This document shows, piece by piece, positions 33,605 to 41,195 of a stretch of DNA of 48,205 bases. Each line of letters opens with the position of its first letter. Position 1 is the stretch's first letter. Location: NCBI GenBank assembly GCA_002869605.1, contig PKUI01000191.1:1-48205 (forward strand). The letters run 5' to 3'. This stretch comes from Desulfuromonas sp. (lineage in GTDB: Bacteria > Desulfobacterota > Desulfuromonadia > Desulfuromonadales > SZUA-401). The notes beneath the pieces are model-generated. The model did no database searches, was not told the DNA's origin, and saw only the letters and a list, made by a program, of their open reading frames with translations. A program made the translations under genes and the position numbers.

Positions 33605-33607
33605 TTA
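33594..33607. promoter_or_regulatory. Palindrome (operator-like) over the ParA-like promoter
   Basis: TAACCTATAGGTTA is a perfect 14-bp palindrome covering the -10 hexamer, 25 bp before the ATG. It fits a repressor site, possibly autoregulatory. Confidence 0.55.
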
Positions 33608-33631
33608 GCGAGCGCATCGAGGGGAGATTAA

Positions 33632-35020
33632 ATGACGCAACCCTATGTAATTACTGTCTCCAGCGAAAAAGGTGGGGTGGGGAAAACAACCATTGCCATC
33701 AACCTGGCGATCTTCCTCAAGGCCCTGCGTGAAGACCTCCCGGTCACCCTGCTTAGCTTCGACAACCACTTCTCCGTCGACCGTATGTTTCGCATCGGGC
33801 AGAAAAGCGGAAGCGGGCACGTTGGTGACCTATTCTCCGGCATCCCCGCCGAAAAATTGGTAGAGACCGGTGAGTTCGGTGTTCAGTACATCCCCTCGTG
33901 CCGCGAACTAGGCCCCTGGAAGGAGCGGCTCTCCTCCCCGACAACGCTTGCTAAAGCCCTGGCCCAGTCGGCACTCGAAGGAGTGCTGATCATCGACACC
34001 CGACCTGACCTCGACATCTTCACCCAGAACGCTATCACCAGTGCAGACCGGGTCATCGTTCCGGTCAAGGACACCCCGTCTCTCGAAAACTGCAGGCACC
34101 TGTTCGACTTTGCCGACAGTCAGAATATACCGCGCCAGCGACTTAAAATTCTCCCCTGCCTGGTCGATTTCCGTATTCAGTATGCAGGCCCCTTCAAAAA
34201 CCCGCACCAGCTGATGAAGGCCTTTGCGATCAACCGCGGTTACCGCTGCTTCGACGACTGCATCTCTAAAAGCCCCAAGGTTGAGTCACTCAACACCAAC
34301 CCCGAAGGTAAAATCTTCCCGGTCCTGACGTACGGCAAGGGAACCGATGTCCACCAGCAGTTCGCGACTCTGGCCCAAGAGCTTCTCGTTGACATCGAGT
34401 CGCCGGCCTCCCGCCGTCTCTCTTTCATCGCAGCGCACCTTAACGCTCAGCAGGAGGTCCGCAGGCAAGACTATCAACAGAGGCTGGAAAACCTGCAGAA
34501 GCATTGCCCGCTCTGCGGAGAGCAACTGGTCGACCACAACGGAATCACCCAAGGAGCTGCGTTTTACGCGGAAAACTCAACGCAGAGCTACTCGGCCTTC
34601 CTGCACGAGCTGTGCGTCAGCCGCATGATATACACGCGTTTTTTCAACCATCATATCGACGATATCCCCGAATCGATGATTGAGCTGCTACGGGAGTCCT
34701 ATCGACGGTGCTATTTTGTGTTGCGCCGGACCCCGAAGACCCGTAGCTATGTGGTCCCCCACCTCAGCCTCTACAGGTTTGATGACCAAGGGCTCGAGAT
34801 ATCCCACCAGACCATCACGCTCGAAAAGCAAGCACCGACTGACGGTTTCGTCGACTTACTCAAACAGTCTCTCCCGACCCCCGGCACCAATGAGGAAGAG
34901 CCCTTCCTGATACTGCGCCGCATATCACGAGACCTTCCTGAGGGGATCTTGATGCCCGAAAACCGTAAACAGTTCGAGCAGGTGAGCGCCAAGATCACGC
35001 GTCAGTTTCCACGCGACTGA
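33632..35020 (+). CDS. ParA/MinD-like ATPase fused to an unknown cysteine-containing domain
   Basis: A 462-residue protein. Residues 1-255 form a ParA/SIMIBI ATPase domain: deviant Walker A KGGVGKT at 13-19, VLIIDTRPD (Walker B region, about 118-126) and VIVPVKDTPSLEN. The C-terminal 200 residues match no domain I know. They contain CPLC (Cys292, Cys295) and, about 30 residues on, HELC (His325, Cys328), a possible zinc site. ParA-type ATPases position chromosomes, plasmids or cell complexes; no ParB-like gene or parS site is seen nearby, so a partition role is not supported. It has its own promoter with a palindrome and is surrounded by minus-strand genes. GGGGAG precedes the ATG. The 3' end overlaps the deacetylase by 19 bp. 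Confidence 0.83.
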   Translation: MTQPYVITVSSEKGGVGKTTIAINLAIFLKALREDLPVTLLSFDNHFSVDRMFRIGQKSGSGHVGDLFSGIPAEKLVETGEFGVQYIPSCRELGPWKERLSSPTTLAKALAQSALEGVLIIDTRPDLDIFTQNAITSADRVIVPVKDTPSLENCRHLFDFADSQNIPRQRLKILPCLVDFRIQYAGPFKNPHQLMKAFAINRGYRCFDDCISKSPKVESLNTNPEGKIFPVLTYGKGTDVHQQFATLAQELLVDIESPASRRLSFIAAHLNAQQEVRRQDYQQRLENLQKHCPLCGEQLVDHNGITQGAAFYAENSTQSYSAFLHELCVSRMIYTRFFNHHIDDIPESMIELLRESYRRCYFVLRRTPKTRSYVVPHLSLYRFDDQGLEISHQTITLEKQAPTDGFVDLLKQSLPTPGTNEEEPFLILRRISRDLPEGILMPENRKQFEQVSAKITRQFPRD

Positions 35021-36177
35021 GCTACCCTGACCGCCTCTGTAATCGACACGAACCTAACGCCTTCATGCGCCAACTGCGGCAGTTCAAGTTGCAGTGCCTC
35101 GATGGTCTCTGGATGAGGATGGCAGATACCGACAGCCAGCCCGTAGCGTTTTGACAACGTGGCCAGACGCCTGATTTCACGCCGGATCAGCTCCACATCC
35201 TGATTGTTATCCAGGAAAACGTCCCGAGATACGGACGGCACACCCAATTCCTGCATGGTCTGCTCAGCCAAGGTTTTGCCGGTAGTGCGGCTATCGACAA
35301 ACAGGAAACCCCGCTCTCGCAGGAACTCCCCGACGCTCCGCATACCAGCGTCGTACTCGGTGTAACGTGACCCCATATGGTTATTGCCTCCGACAGCGTA
35401 AGGGATCCGTTGAAACATATACTTCAGTCGCCGCTCGATCTCCCATGCTGAATGTTCCAGCAGCAGGGCGTCACGTCCCGGCTCAATGGCCGGGTACCCC
35501 TGGGGTTCCATAGGGATGTGTACCATCACTTCTCGCCCCTCATCATGGGCCAACTCCGCAGACCGTTGTGCATATGGCGTCGACGGGAGGATTGCAAGAG
35601 TCACGGGCTGTTCGAGAGCCAACACCCGGCGCACCTTGTCCAGACTGCGTCCTATATCATCCATGATGATCGTCACCGCCGGTCCCGGGTCCGCAGGCTG
35701 CAAAGACGGAGCAAGAAAACGGAGACGAACGGTCAAGGCCGGCCCAGAAAAAACCCGCAGTTCCCTGCGGGGCGGATAACTTTCCACGCGCAATTGGGTC
35801 GAGAGCGCCTGTAAGCGTTCATCAAACCCTATAACCTGCTGCTCATCAGGAAAATCCCCCTTTACCCGCAGATCGAGCACGCCCTCGGAGGGCTGTTGAT
35901 TGACATCTTCGGGCTTAAGTCCGAGACGCCAGAGCAGGCTCTCGACCTCGACGCGCAAATCCGTCAGAGAAATCTCTTTCACAATTTGAGGTGTTGGAGC
36001 AACCTCCTCAGGTGACGGAATCCTAGAAAACAGAAGCATGCCGATAAAAGCAGAAAGTGCTATCAGCAGCCCGAGAAAAACCGGCTGACGCCAAAACGGA
36101 ACGCCTGACACCTTGCGCCGCGACGATTTTTTCTGTTTTGAACGCTTTTTGCCTCTTAAATTCTTCTTCTTGCTCAT
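35002..36177 (-). CDS. Divergent polysaccharide deacetylase (YibQ-like), membrane-anchored
   Basis: A 391-residue protein with a very basic cytoplasmic start (SKKKNLRGKKRSKQKKSSRR), one membrane helix (about 29-50) and a linker, then the divergent polysaccharide deacetylase domain (from about 165: VTIIMDDIGRSL, ILPSTPYAQRSA, HIPMEPQGYP, GGNNHMGSRYT, FVDSRTTGKT, GICHPHPETI). Asp-Asp and the His-containing motifs suggest a metal-dependent hydrolase facing the periplasm; the substrate is unknown. It is often encoded with EnvC and a C-terminal protease, as here: it is the last gene of the long array, 31 nt after ctpA. No clear Shine-Dalgarno is present. Confidence 0.88.
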   Translation of the reverse strand: MSKKKNLRGKKRSKQKKSSRRKVSGVPFWRQPVFLGLLIALSAFIGMLLFSRIPSPEEVAPTPQIVKEISLTDLRVEVESLLWRLGLKPEDVNQQPSEGVLDLRVKGDFPDEQQVIGFDERLQALSTQLRVESYPPRRELRVFSGPALTVRLRFLAPSLQPADPGPAVTIIMDDIGRSLDKVRRVLALEQPVTLAILPSTPYAQRSAELAHDEGREVMVHIPMEPQGYPAIEPGRDALLLEHSAWEIERRLKYMFQRIPYAVGGNNHMGSRYTEYDAGMRSVGEFLRERGFLFVDSRTTGKTLAEQTMQELGVPSVSRDVFLDNNQDVELIRREIRRLATLSKRYGLAVGICHPHPETIEALQLELPQLAHEGVRFVSITEAVRVAQSRGN

Positions 36178-36208
36178 ATAACGGATGTTACACCCTTCTT
36201 AGGTACGA

Positions 36209-37528
36209 TTATCCCTGTAGTGCCGGCTCATATTGACGGAACACTTCCCACCCCTGCAGCAGATCAAGAGCGCGCATCAACGGATAGTCCTGCAGATCCT
36301 CCGGGCTCAAATGAAATTGTGGAGATGTTTGTTCATGCCCTTTAACGGCATCGCCGTTGCCGTTAAGAATATGGTTACTGAGGTCCTGTTCTCGATAATG
36401 AGCACCTTTTCGGACCACCAGTTCGGCTTGGGGAACCAGAATGTCCGGCTCAATTCCGGTAGCCTGGATCGAGATCCCCTTAGGGGTAAAGTATCGAGCG
36501 GTCGTCAGACTCAAACCGGAATCATCCCCAAGCGGCATCAGCGTCTGTACGGAGCCTTTGCCGAAGCTGCGCTCACCCAACAGCAGGGCACGTTCATGAT
36601 CCCTCAAGGCTCCGGCAACGATTTCCGAAGCACTGGCACTGCCGGCGTTGATCAAAATTACCATAGGATAAGATGGCTCGGTGCCCTCTTTAGTCGCCTC
36701 GGAACTGATGCGACTCTCTTCATCGCGTCCCTCGGTATAGACAATCAGACCCTCGTCGATAAACAGATCACTGACCTGAATCGCCTGATCAAGCAAGCCG
36801 CCAGGGTTGTTACGCAAATCAAGGACCAGCCCCTTAAGAACGCCCTCATTCTCTTTACGCAGTCCCTTCAGGGCCTTCTTGAGGTCCTCGGCGGTCTTCT
36901 CCTGAAACTGCAGCAGACGTACATAGCCGACCCCCTCGGCCAGACTCCGTGACTTCACGCTGGCTATCTTGATGACCTCGCGGGTCAATTCGAACAGTTG
37001 CGGTTTTTCAAAGGTCTCACGCATCACCTCGATGCTCACGACTGTCCCAGGTTCGCCACGCATCAACTGTACGGCATCCATGATATCGAGTGTCTTGGTA
37101 GAATCTCCCTCGATGCGCACGATCTGATCCCCAGCCATGAGCCCCGCTCGGAAAGCAGGCGTATCGTCGATCGGCGAGACTACGGTCAACACGCCATCGC
37201 GAATCGTGACCTCAAGGCCCAACCCGCCAAAAGCCCCTTGTGTATCAACCTGACGTTCGACATACTCCTCGGGAGGCATAAATGAGGAATGCGGATCAAG
37301 CGTAGCGAGCATACCATCGATCGCTCCATAAATCAGATCCTTAAGCTCAACCTCTTCCACGTAGTTACGCTGTATCAGGGCCAACACGTCCGTAAACAGC
37401 TCAAGCTCCCGATAGGCTTCGTCACCCCTCCTTGAAGCATCCTCGGCCATAACACCACAAGGTAACAACATCAACAGACTCAGCTGCAGCGCCAAAATAA
37501 AAAGAATTTTTTTGCAGTAGGTGATCAT
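36209..37528 (-). CDS. ctpA: Carboxyl-terminal processing protease (S41, CtpA)
   Basis: A secreted serine protease of 439 residues with a signal peptide (about 1-28, ending GVMA). A PDZ domain (about 98-180, GAFGGLGLEV ... AGDQIVRIEG) precedes the S41 catalytic domain, where the nucleophile lies in GSASASE (296-302) and the general base is Lys324 in SFGKGS. Such proteases cleave C-termini of periplasmic proteins and often control wall hydrolases. It follows envC by 14 nt, so co-regulation with the division hydrolase activator is likely; direct cleavage of EnvC or M23 proteins is only a possibility. Confidence 0.95.
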   Translation of the reverse strand: MITYCKKILFILALQLSLLMLLPCGVMAEDASRRGDEAYRELELFTDVLALIQRNYVEEVELKDLIYGAIDGMLATLDPHSSFMPPEEYVERQVDTQGAFGGLGLEVTIRDGVLTVVSPIDDTPAFRAGLMAGDQIVRIEGDSTKTLDIMDAVQLMRGEPGTVVSIEVMRETFEKPQLFELTREVIKIASVKSRSLAEGVGYVRLLQFQEKTAEDLKKALKGLRKENEGVLKGLVLDLRNNPGGLLDQAIQVSDLFIDEGLIVYTEGRDEESRISSEATKEGTEPSYPMVILINAGSASASEIVAGALRDHERALLLGERSFGKGSVQTLMPLGDDSGLSLTTARYFTPKGISIQATGIEPDILVPQAELVVRKGAHYREQDLSNHILNGNGDAVKGHEQTSPQFHLSPEDLQDYPLMRALDLLQGWEVFRQYEPALQG

Positions 37529-37542
37529 TCAAACCTCCGTTA

Positions 37543-38691
37543 CTACCGACGAGACAACCAAGTCTCCGGATCGACAGGTTTACCCTGTCGTCGTATTTCG
37601 AAATAGACTCCCGAGGTCCCGGGATAGCCACTAAAAGCAAGGACCTCACCCTGTTTTACATGATCATCAACACGTTTCACCATGCGTGAGGCGTGGGCAT
37701 ACAGGGAATGATAGCCGCTCCCATGATCAATAATAACCAGGTTGCCGTACCCTTTGAAAGCACTGGCAAAGGCCACCCGTCCCTTCCACAAGGCTTTGAT
37801 CGGCGTCTGTTCCTCTGTGTTGATTTCGATACCGTTGCTGTCAAAAAGCGTACCCAGATCAGGATGGCGTTGAGGTCCGAAACTAATACGGACTTTACCT
37901 TCTACGGGCCAGGGGAGTTTGCCACGTTGTCTGGCTAAGGGAGAGTCATTCTTGTCCTGATCGCCAGCGGTCTCAAGTTGTTTGAGAAGGCCAGACAGAC
38001 GCGAAGCCTTCGATTCCAGCTCTTTCTTCAGCGAGGTCAGTAAACGTTGGTCTTTACGCACCTTGGAGAGAATCTGCACTTTCAGTTTGCTGGCACGGGC
38101 CAGAACCTTGCGGCTTTTCTTGAGCTCTGCCAAGTCCATCTGCTGGCGCTGTTTGAGTTCTTCCAGAGACTCCAGTTTACGATTGAGGGTTTCCTGTTGC
38201 TGCCGGTAATCATTCAAAATCTTCTGGTCATGATGCACAATACGCAGCATATTGCGAAACTGACCATCGAGCTCCGCGGGTCCCATCCCGGAGAACAACA
38301 GTTTGATGACCCCACCGCCTCCCCCTTTATAGAGAGAACCAATTCTTTTCTCCAGGGTTTGCCGTTGAGCTTCAATCTGCTTCCGTAATAAAGAAATCTG
38401 TTTACGGGATTCATCTTGCTGGCGTTGATTATCGGCAAGTTTCTTTTTCAGGTTTTTCTCTTTGCGCGCGAGGCTAAACAGCTCCTTGTCAACAGCACGT
38501 AACTCGTCACGCAATGAACGAACCTTAGTCTTATTCTGCTGCAGTGATTTGTCGGTACTTTCTATCCGTTCCTGAATGCGCAACAGCCTCTCGCGGCTTG
38601 CAGATAGCTCGTCAGCTAAGGCCGTTTGTCCTACAGACAACGCGAACAGGATAAAGACCACAAAGCGACCAAAAAGAATTTGACCCGTCAT
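37543..38691 (-). CDS. envC: EnvC-like activator with degenerate LytM domain
   Basis: A periplasmic 382-residue protein: signal peptide (1-26, ending TALA), a long coiled coil (about 28-245, with DKSLQQNKTKVRSLRDELRA-type heptads) and a C-terminal LytM/M23 domain. The domain keeps the fold (ISFGPQRHPDLG, VIIDHGSGYHSLYAH) but lacks the HxxxD zinc pair (NGIEI instead) and the final HxH (VYFEI instead). That is the pattern of EnvC, which does not cut the wall itself but activates amidases at the septum under FtsEX control. ftsX lies one base upstream, ctpA follows. The matching Amidase_3 enzyme is encoded at 6881-7990. Confidence 0.92.
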   Translation of the reverse strand: MTGQILFGRFVVFILFALSVGQTALADELSASRERLLRIQERIESTDKSLQQNKTKVRSLRDELRAVDKELFSLARKEKNLKKKLADNQRQQDESRKQISLLRKQIEAQRQTLEKRIGSLYKGGGGGVIKLLFSGMGPAELDGQFRNMLRIVHHDQKILNDYRQQQETLNRKLESLEELKQRQQMDLAELKKSRKVLARASKLKVQILSKVRKDQRLLTSLKKELESKASRLSGLLKQLETAGDQDKNDSPLARQRGKLPWPVEGKVRISFGPQRHPDLGTLFDSNGIEINTEEQTPIKALWKGRVAFASAFKGYGNLVIIDHGSGYHSLYAHASRMVKRVDDHVKQGEVLAFSGYPGTSGVYFEIRRQGKPVDPETWLSRR

Positions 38692-38692
38692 G

Positions 38693-39589
38693 TCAGACCT
38701 TGATAAGACGCCTCAAGGCGAGAGAGCTTCCAAGCAGACCGAGTAATAACCCGGCCAGCAACACTCCCCCCTGAACAGGTAAAGGCAGGAAAAGAACTTC
38801 AAAATCTCCGATGGACAACAGCAGGACCTGCAGGTTTTCGAGAAGGTAGAAATAGTAAACCAGGTAAATACTCCCCAAGGCAGCCAGACCTCCCAAAACC
38901 CCCTGCAAAGCTCCTTCGATCAGAAACGGGGTTCGGATAAAAAACGGAGTCGCACCCACCAGGGTCATGATCTCAAGTTCCTGACGGCGGGAATAAAGTG
39001 CCAGTCGGATAGTGTTCCCAACGATGAACAGGGCGGTCAGCACCAGGATCGCACCAAGAAGCAATGCCACCAGACGCACCACGGATACCGCCGTTTCAAA
39101 CCGCTCGACCCACTCACGTCCGTAGTGCACTTCAGGAAGCTCCAGCTCCTTACGCATAAACGTGGCCAATTGTTCAACCGCCTCGGTGCTTCGATAATCT
39201 TCGTTAAGGGAGACCTGTAGAGACGCCGGCAACACGTCAGGTTTAATGCCTTCAAGAAGCGACTTCTCAGCCCCGAGTTGGTCCGAGAATATTTCATAGG
39301 CCTCAAACTTATCAATATAATCGACCCCAGCCACCTCGGGGCGTTTAGACAAAAGTGCCTGCCATTCCAAGCGCTTGGTCTGAGATGGAAGCTTGTCAAA
39401 ATAAGCCACAATCTGGATTTCCTGTCCCCAGCCGCTACCGACACGCTGTAGATTGATCACCAGCAAGATAAAAATGGAAACCATGGCCAGAGAAACGGCC
39501 ACCGTCAGCACCGTCGCAGAGAAGAGAAACGGAGTCTGCCTGACATTTCGCAGAGCACGGGCAAGAAGATATCCTAAACGTGTAAACAC
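38693..39589 (-). CDS. ftsX: Cell-division ABC transporter-like permease FtsX
   Basis: A 298-residue inner-membrane protein with four helices: one near 20-45 followed by a periplasmic domain (about 50-165) that contacts EnvC, then three C-terminal helices (about 170-200, 220-245 and 270-290). ALRNVRQTPFLF and RRQELEIMTLVGATPFFIRTPF are family features. With FtsE it forms a mechanotransducing complex that activates EnvC and amidases during septation. It starts 9 nt after the ftsE stop, and envC begins one base after its own stop. Confidence 0.95.
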   Translation of the reverse strand: MFTRLGYLLARALRNVRQTPFLFSATVLTVAVSLAMVSIFILLVINLQRVGSGWGQEIQIVAYFDKLPSQTKRLEWQALLSKRPEVAGVDYIDKFEAYEIFSDQLGAEKSLLEGIKPDVLPASLQVSLNEDYRSTEAVEQLATFMRKELELPEVHYGREWVERFETAVSVVRLVALLLGAILVLTALFIVGNTIRLALYSRRQELEIMTLVGATPFFIRTPFLIEGALQGVLGGLAALGSIYLVYYFYLLENLQVLLLSIGDFEVLFLPLPVQGGVLLAGLLLGLLGSSLALRRLIKV

Positions 39590-39598
39590 AGATAATCC

Positions 39599-40282
39599 TC
39601 AGAGACTGTTGATTTCGAGAGGTTGGGAGTCATTTACAAGTTCGCCCTCTTTGAGGGACAAGACGCGCCCGGGCATGTGATTCATGATATCCCGATCATG
39701 GGTGGCCAGCAATACCGTGGTCCCCTTGATATTAGCGGCACTGAACAATTCGACAATTTCACGCGACATGTTGGCATCGAGGTTACCGGTCGGTTCATCC
39801 GCGATCAATAGCAGAGGATCGACAATCAAAGCACGTGCTATCGCAACCCGCTGCTGTTCACCGCCGGACAGTTCCAGGGGGCGCGACTTGAGCTTGTGCT
39901 CCATACCAACAAGCTCCAGCGTATCGTAAACCTTACGGCTTACAGCATACCGCTTGAGACCCTGCACCTCGAGAGGAAAGGCGACATTTTCAAACACGGT
40001 ACGGTTTTCCAGAAGCTTGTAGTCCTGAAAGACCACGCCTATACGCCGTCTTAGATAGGGGATTTTGCGCTGAGGAAGGCGCGAAACATTCTGTCCATCG
40101 AGAAGTATTTGCCCCCGCGAGGGGCGCTCACCGCAATACAGCAGCTTCAGAAGGGTCGACTTACCGGCCCCCGAAGGCCCATTGATATAAACGAACTCCC
40201 CCTTGGAAATCCGAAAAGTAACATTGTGCAAGGCAGAAGCTTCTTTACGATACGCCTTAGAGACCCCAAACAGCCTGACCAT
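39599..40282 (-). CDS. ftsE: Cell-division ATP-binding protein FtsE
   Basis: A 227-residue ABC ATPase: Walker [10 protein letters not shown] near residues 36-44, signature [15 protein letters not shown], and Walker [13 protein letters not shown]. Short length and sequence match FtsE, the partner of FtsX at the division ring. I start it at the ATG 40280-40282 (AGG six bases upstream); a TTG four codons earlier is less likely. It follows the second pseudopilin by only 5 nt, which ties the division genes to the secretion cluster in one transcript. Confidence 0.95.
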   Translation of the reverse strand: MVRLFGVSKAYRKEASALHNVTFRISKGEFVYINGPSGAGKSTLLKLLYCGERPSRGQILLDGQNVSRLPQRKIPYLRRRIGVVFQDYKLLENRTVFENVAFPLEVQGLKRYAVSRKVYDTLELVGMEHKLKSRPLELSGGEQQRVAIARALIVDPLLLIADEPTGNLDANMSREIVELFSAANIKGTTVLLATHDRDIMNHMPGRVLSLKEGELVNDSQPLEINSL

Positions 40283-40287
40283 CTTAC

Positions 40288-40707
40288 CTACCAATCACTG
40301 TAAGGGATACCGTTAAGCCCCACTTGATTGCTGCCGCTCCTCACGTCAAAAACACCCCCAGGAGCAAGCTCACCTTCACTGCTGGATTCCGGGGGCAACA
40401 CCTCCCAGGTATCCGTACTCCTGGTAAACGGGTCTCGTGGCAGAGCCCTTAAATAACGCTCACTGATAAGTTCGTCAAGGGAATCAGGGTAACGGGCGCG
40501 ATCCACATAAAAGGCATCGATGTTCTGGCGCATCTGATAGAGGTCCTCCATCAGCACCGCCTCACGTGCACGTATGGAGTGAATACGCATGTTCGGTGCG
40601 GCAATGGCCGCCAGAATACCGAGTATCGTCATGACAATCATGAGTTCGATCAGGGTGAAGCCCTTGTGCTCCGTGTAAAGTTTTTTAAAAAATAACAGCA
40701 TCATCAT
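40288..40707 (-). CDS. Type II secretion/type IV pilin-like pseudopilin (second)
   Basis: A 139-residue prepilin-like protein with the cleavage site EHKG|FTLIELMIV and a hydrophobic N-terminal helix (about 17-40). The fifth residue of the mature helix is Glu, needed for assembly and N-methylation in the family. The globular part ends with ALPRDPFTRSTDTWEV, a GspG-like feature. It overlaps the first pseudopilin stop (TGATG) and precedes ftsE. Which pseudopilin class (GspG-like or minor) it belongs to is uncertain. Confidence 0.87.
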   Translation of the reverse strand: MMMLLFFKKLYTEHKGFTLIELMIVMTILGILAAIAAPNMRIHSIRAREAVLMEDLYQMRQNIDAFYVDRARYPDSLDELISERYLRALPRDPFTRSTDTWEVLPPESSSEGELAPGGVFDVRSGSNQVGLNGIPYSDW

Positions 40708-41186
40708 CACCAGGTATTGTAGGTCGAGCCGTCCAGCGCAAACGACTCGCTTTGCGAATAAATATCGTAAACATCTCCACCGCCCCAGACAGTCGTATCA
40801 GGGTCATCGGCATAAGAACGCATGCCCCACCCTTCATCGTACTGATCAAAGGGATCTTTAGGAATGCGCCTCAGGTATTTGCGTTTGTAGGGATAAAGAC
40901 CTCCCCAATCGGAACCAGTTATCAAGATTTCGAGATCCTCCGGATACCCGGTCTCGTTGATTGAGGTCGTGATCTTTTTATCTTTAACTGCACGGTCAAA
41001 ATCGGCTTTGTAGTCATCGATTGCCGTGCGTACCGCCCTCAAGGCCTGGCGCAGTTCGATCTCCTTGGAACGCCTGACGGTCACTTCGGCGACCGGAATC
41101 ACAGCCGAAGCAAGCACGGCCAGAATCGTCATGGCCAGTACCAGTTCAAGCAGGGTAAGCCCCTTGTTGGAGCGCAGATCAAACAT
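40707..41186 (-). CDS. Pseudopilin of GspG/OxpG type (first)
   Basis: A 159-residue prepilin-like protein with a short leader and site SNKG|LTLLELVLAM, membrane helix (about 10-32), then a globular domain with RRIPKDPFDQYDEGWGMRSY and a C-terminal FALDGSTYNTW, the calcium-loop and tail region of GspG-like pseudopilins. The ATG at 41184-41186 follows AGGAA; a TTG one codon earlier is possible. It resembles the OxpG-type pseudopilins of the atypical type II system described in Geobacter, judged from memory. It follows the secretin by 9 nt. Confidence 0.87.
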   Translation of the reverse strand: MFDLRSNKGLTLLELVLAMTILAVLASAVIPVAEVTVRRSKEIELRQALRAVRTAIDDYKADFDRAVKDKKITTSINETGYPEDLEILITGSDWGGLYPYKRKYLRRIPKDPFDQYDEGWGMRSYADDPDTTVWGGGDVYDIYSQSESFALDGSTYNTW

Positions 41187-41195
41187 CAACGGTTC

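Noticed and set aside
33632..34400. ParA-like gene as a plasmid or chromosome partition locus or origin
   Set aside because: There is no ParB gene, no parS-like cluster, no dnaA or rep gene and no iterons; the surrounding genes are housekeeping and secretion genes.
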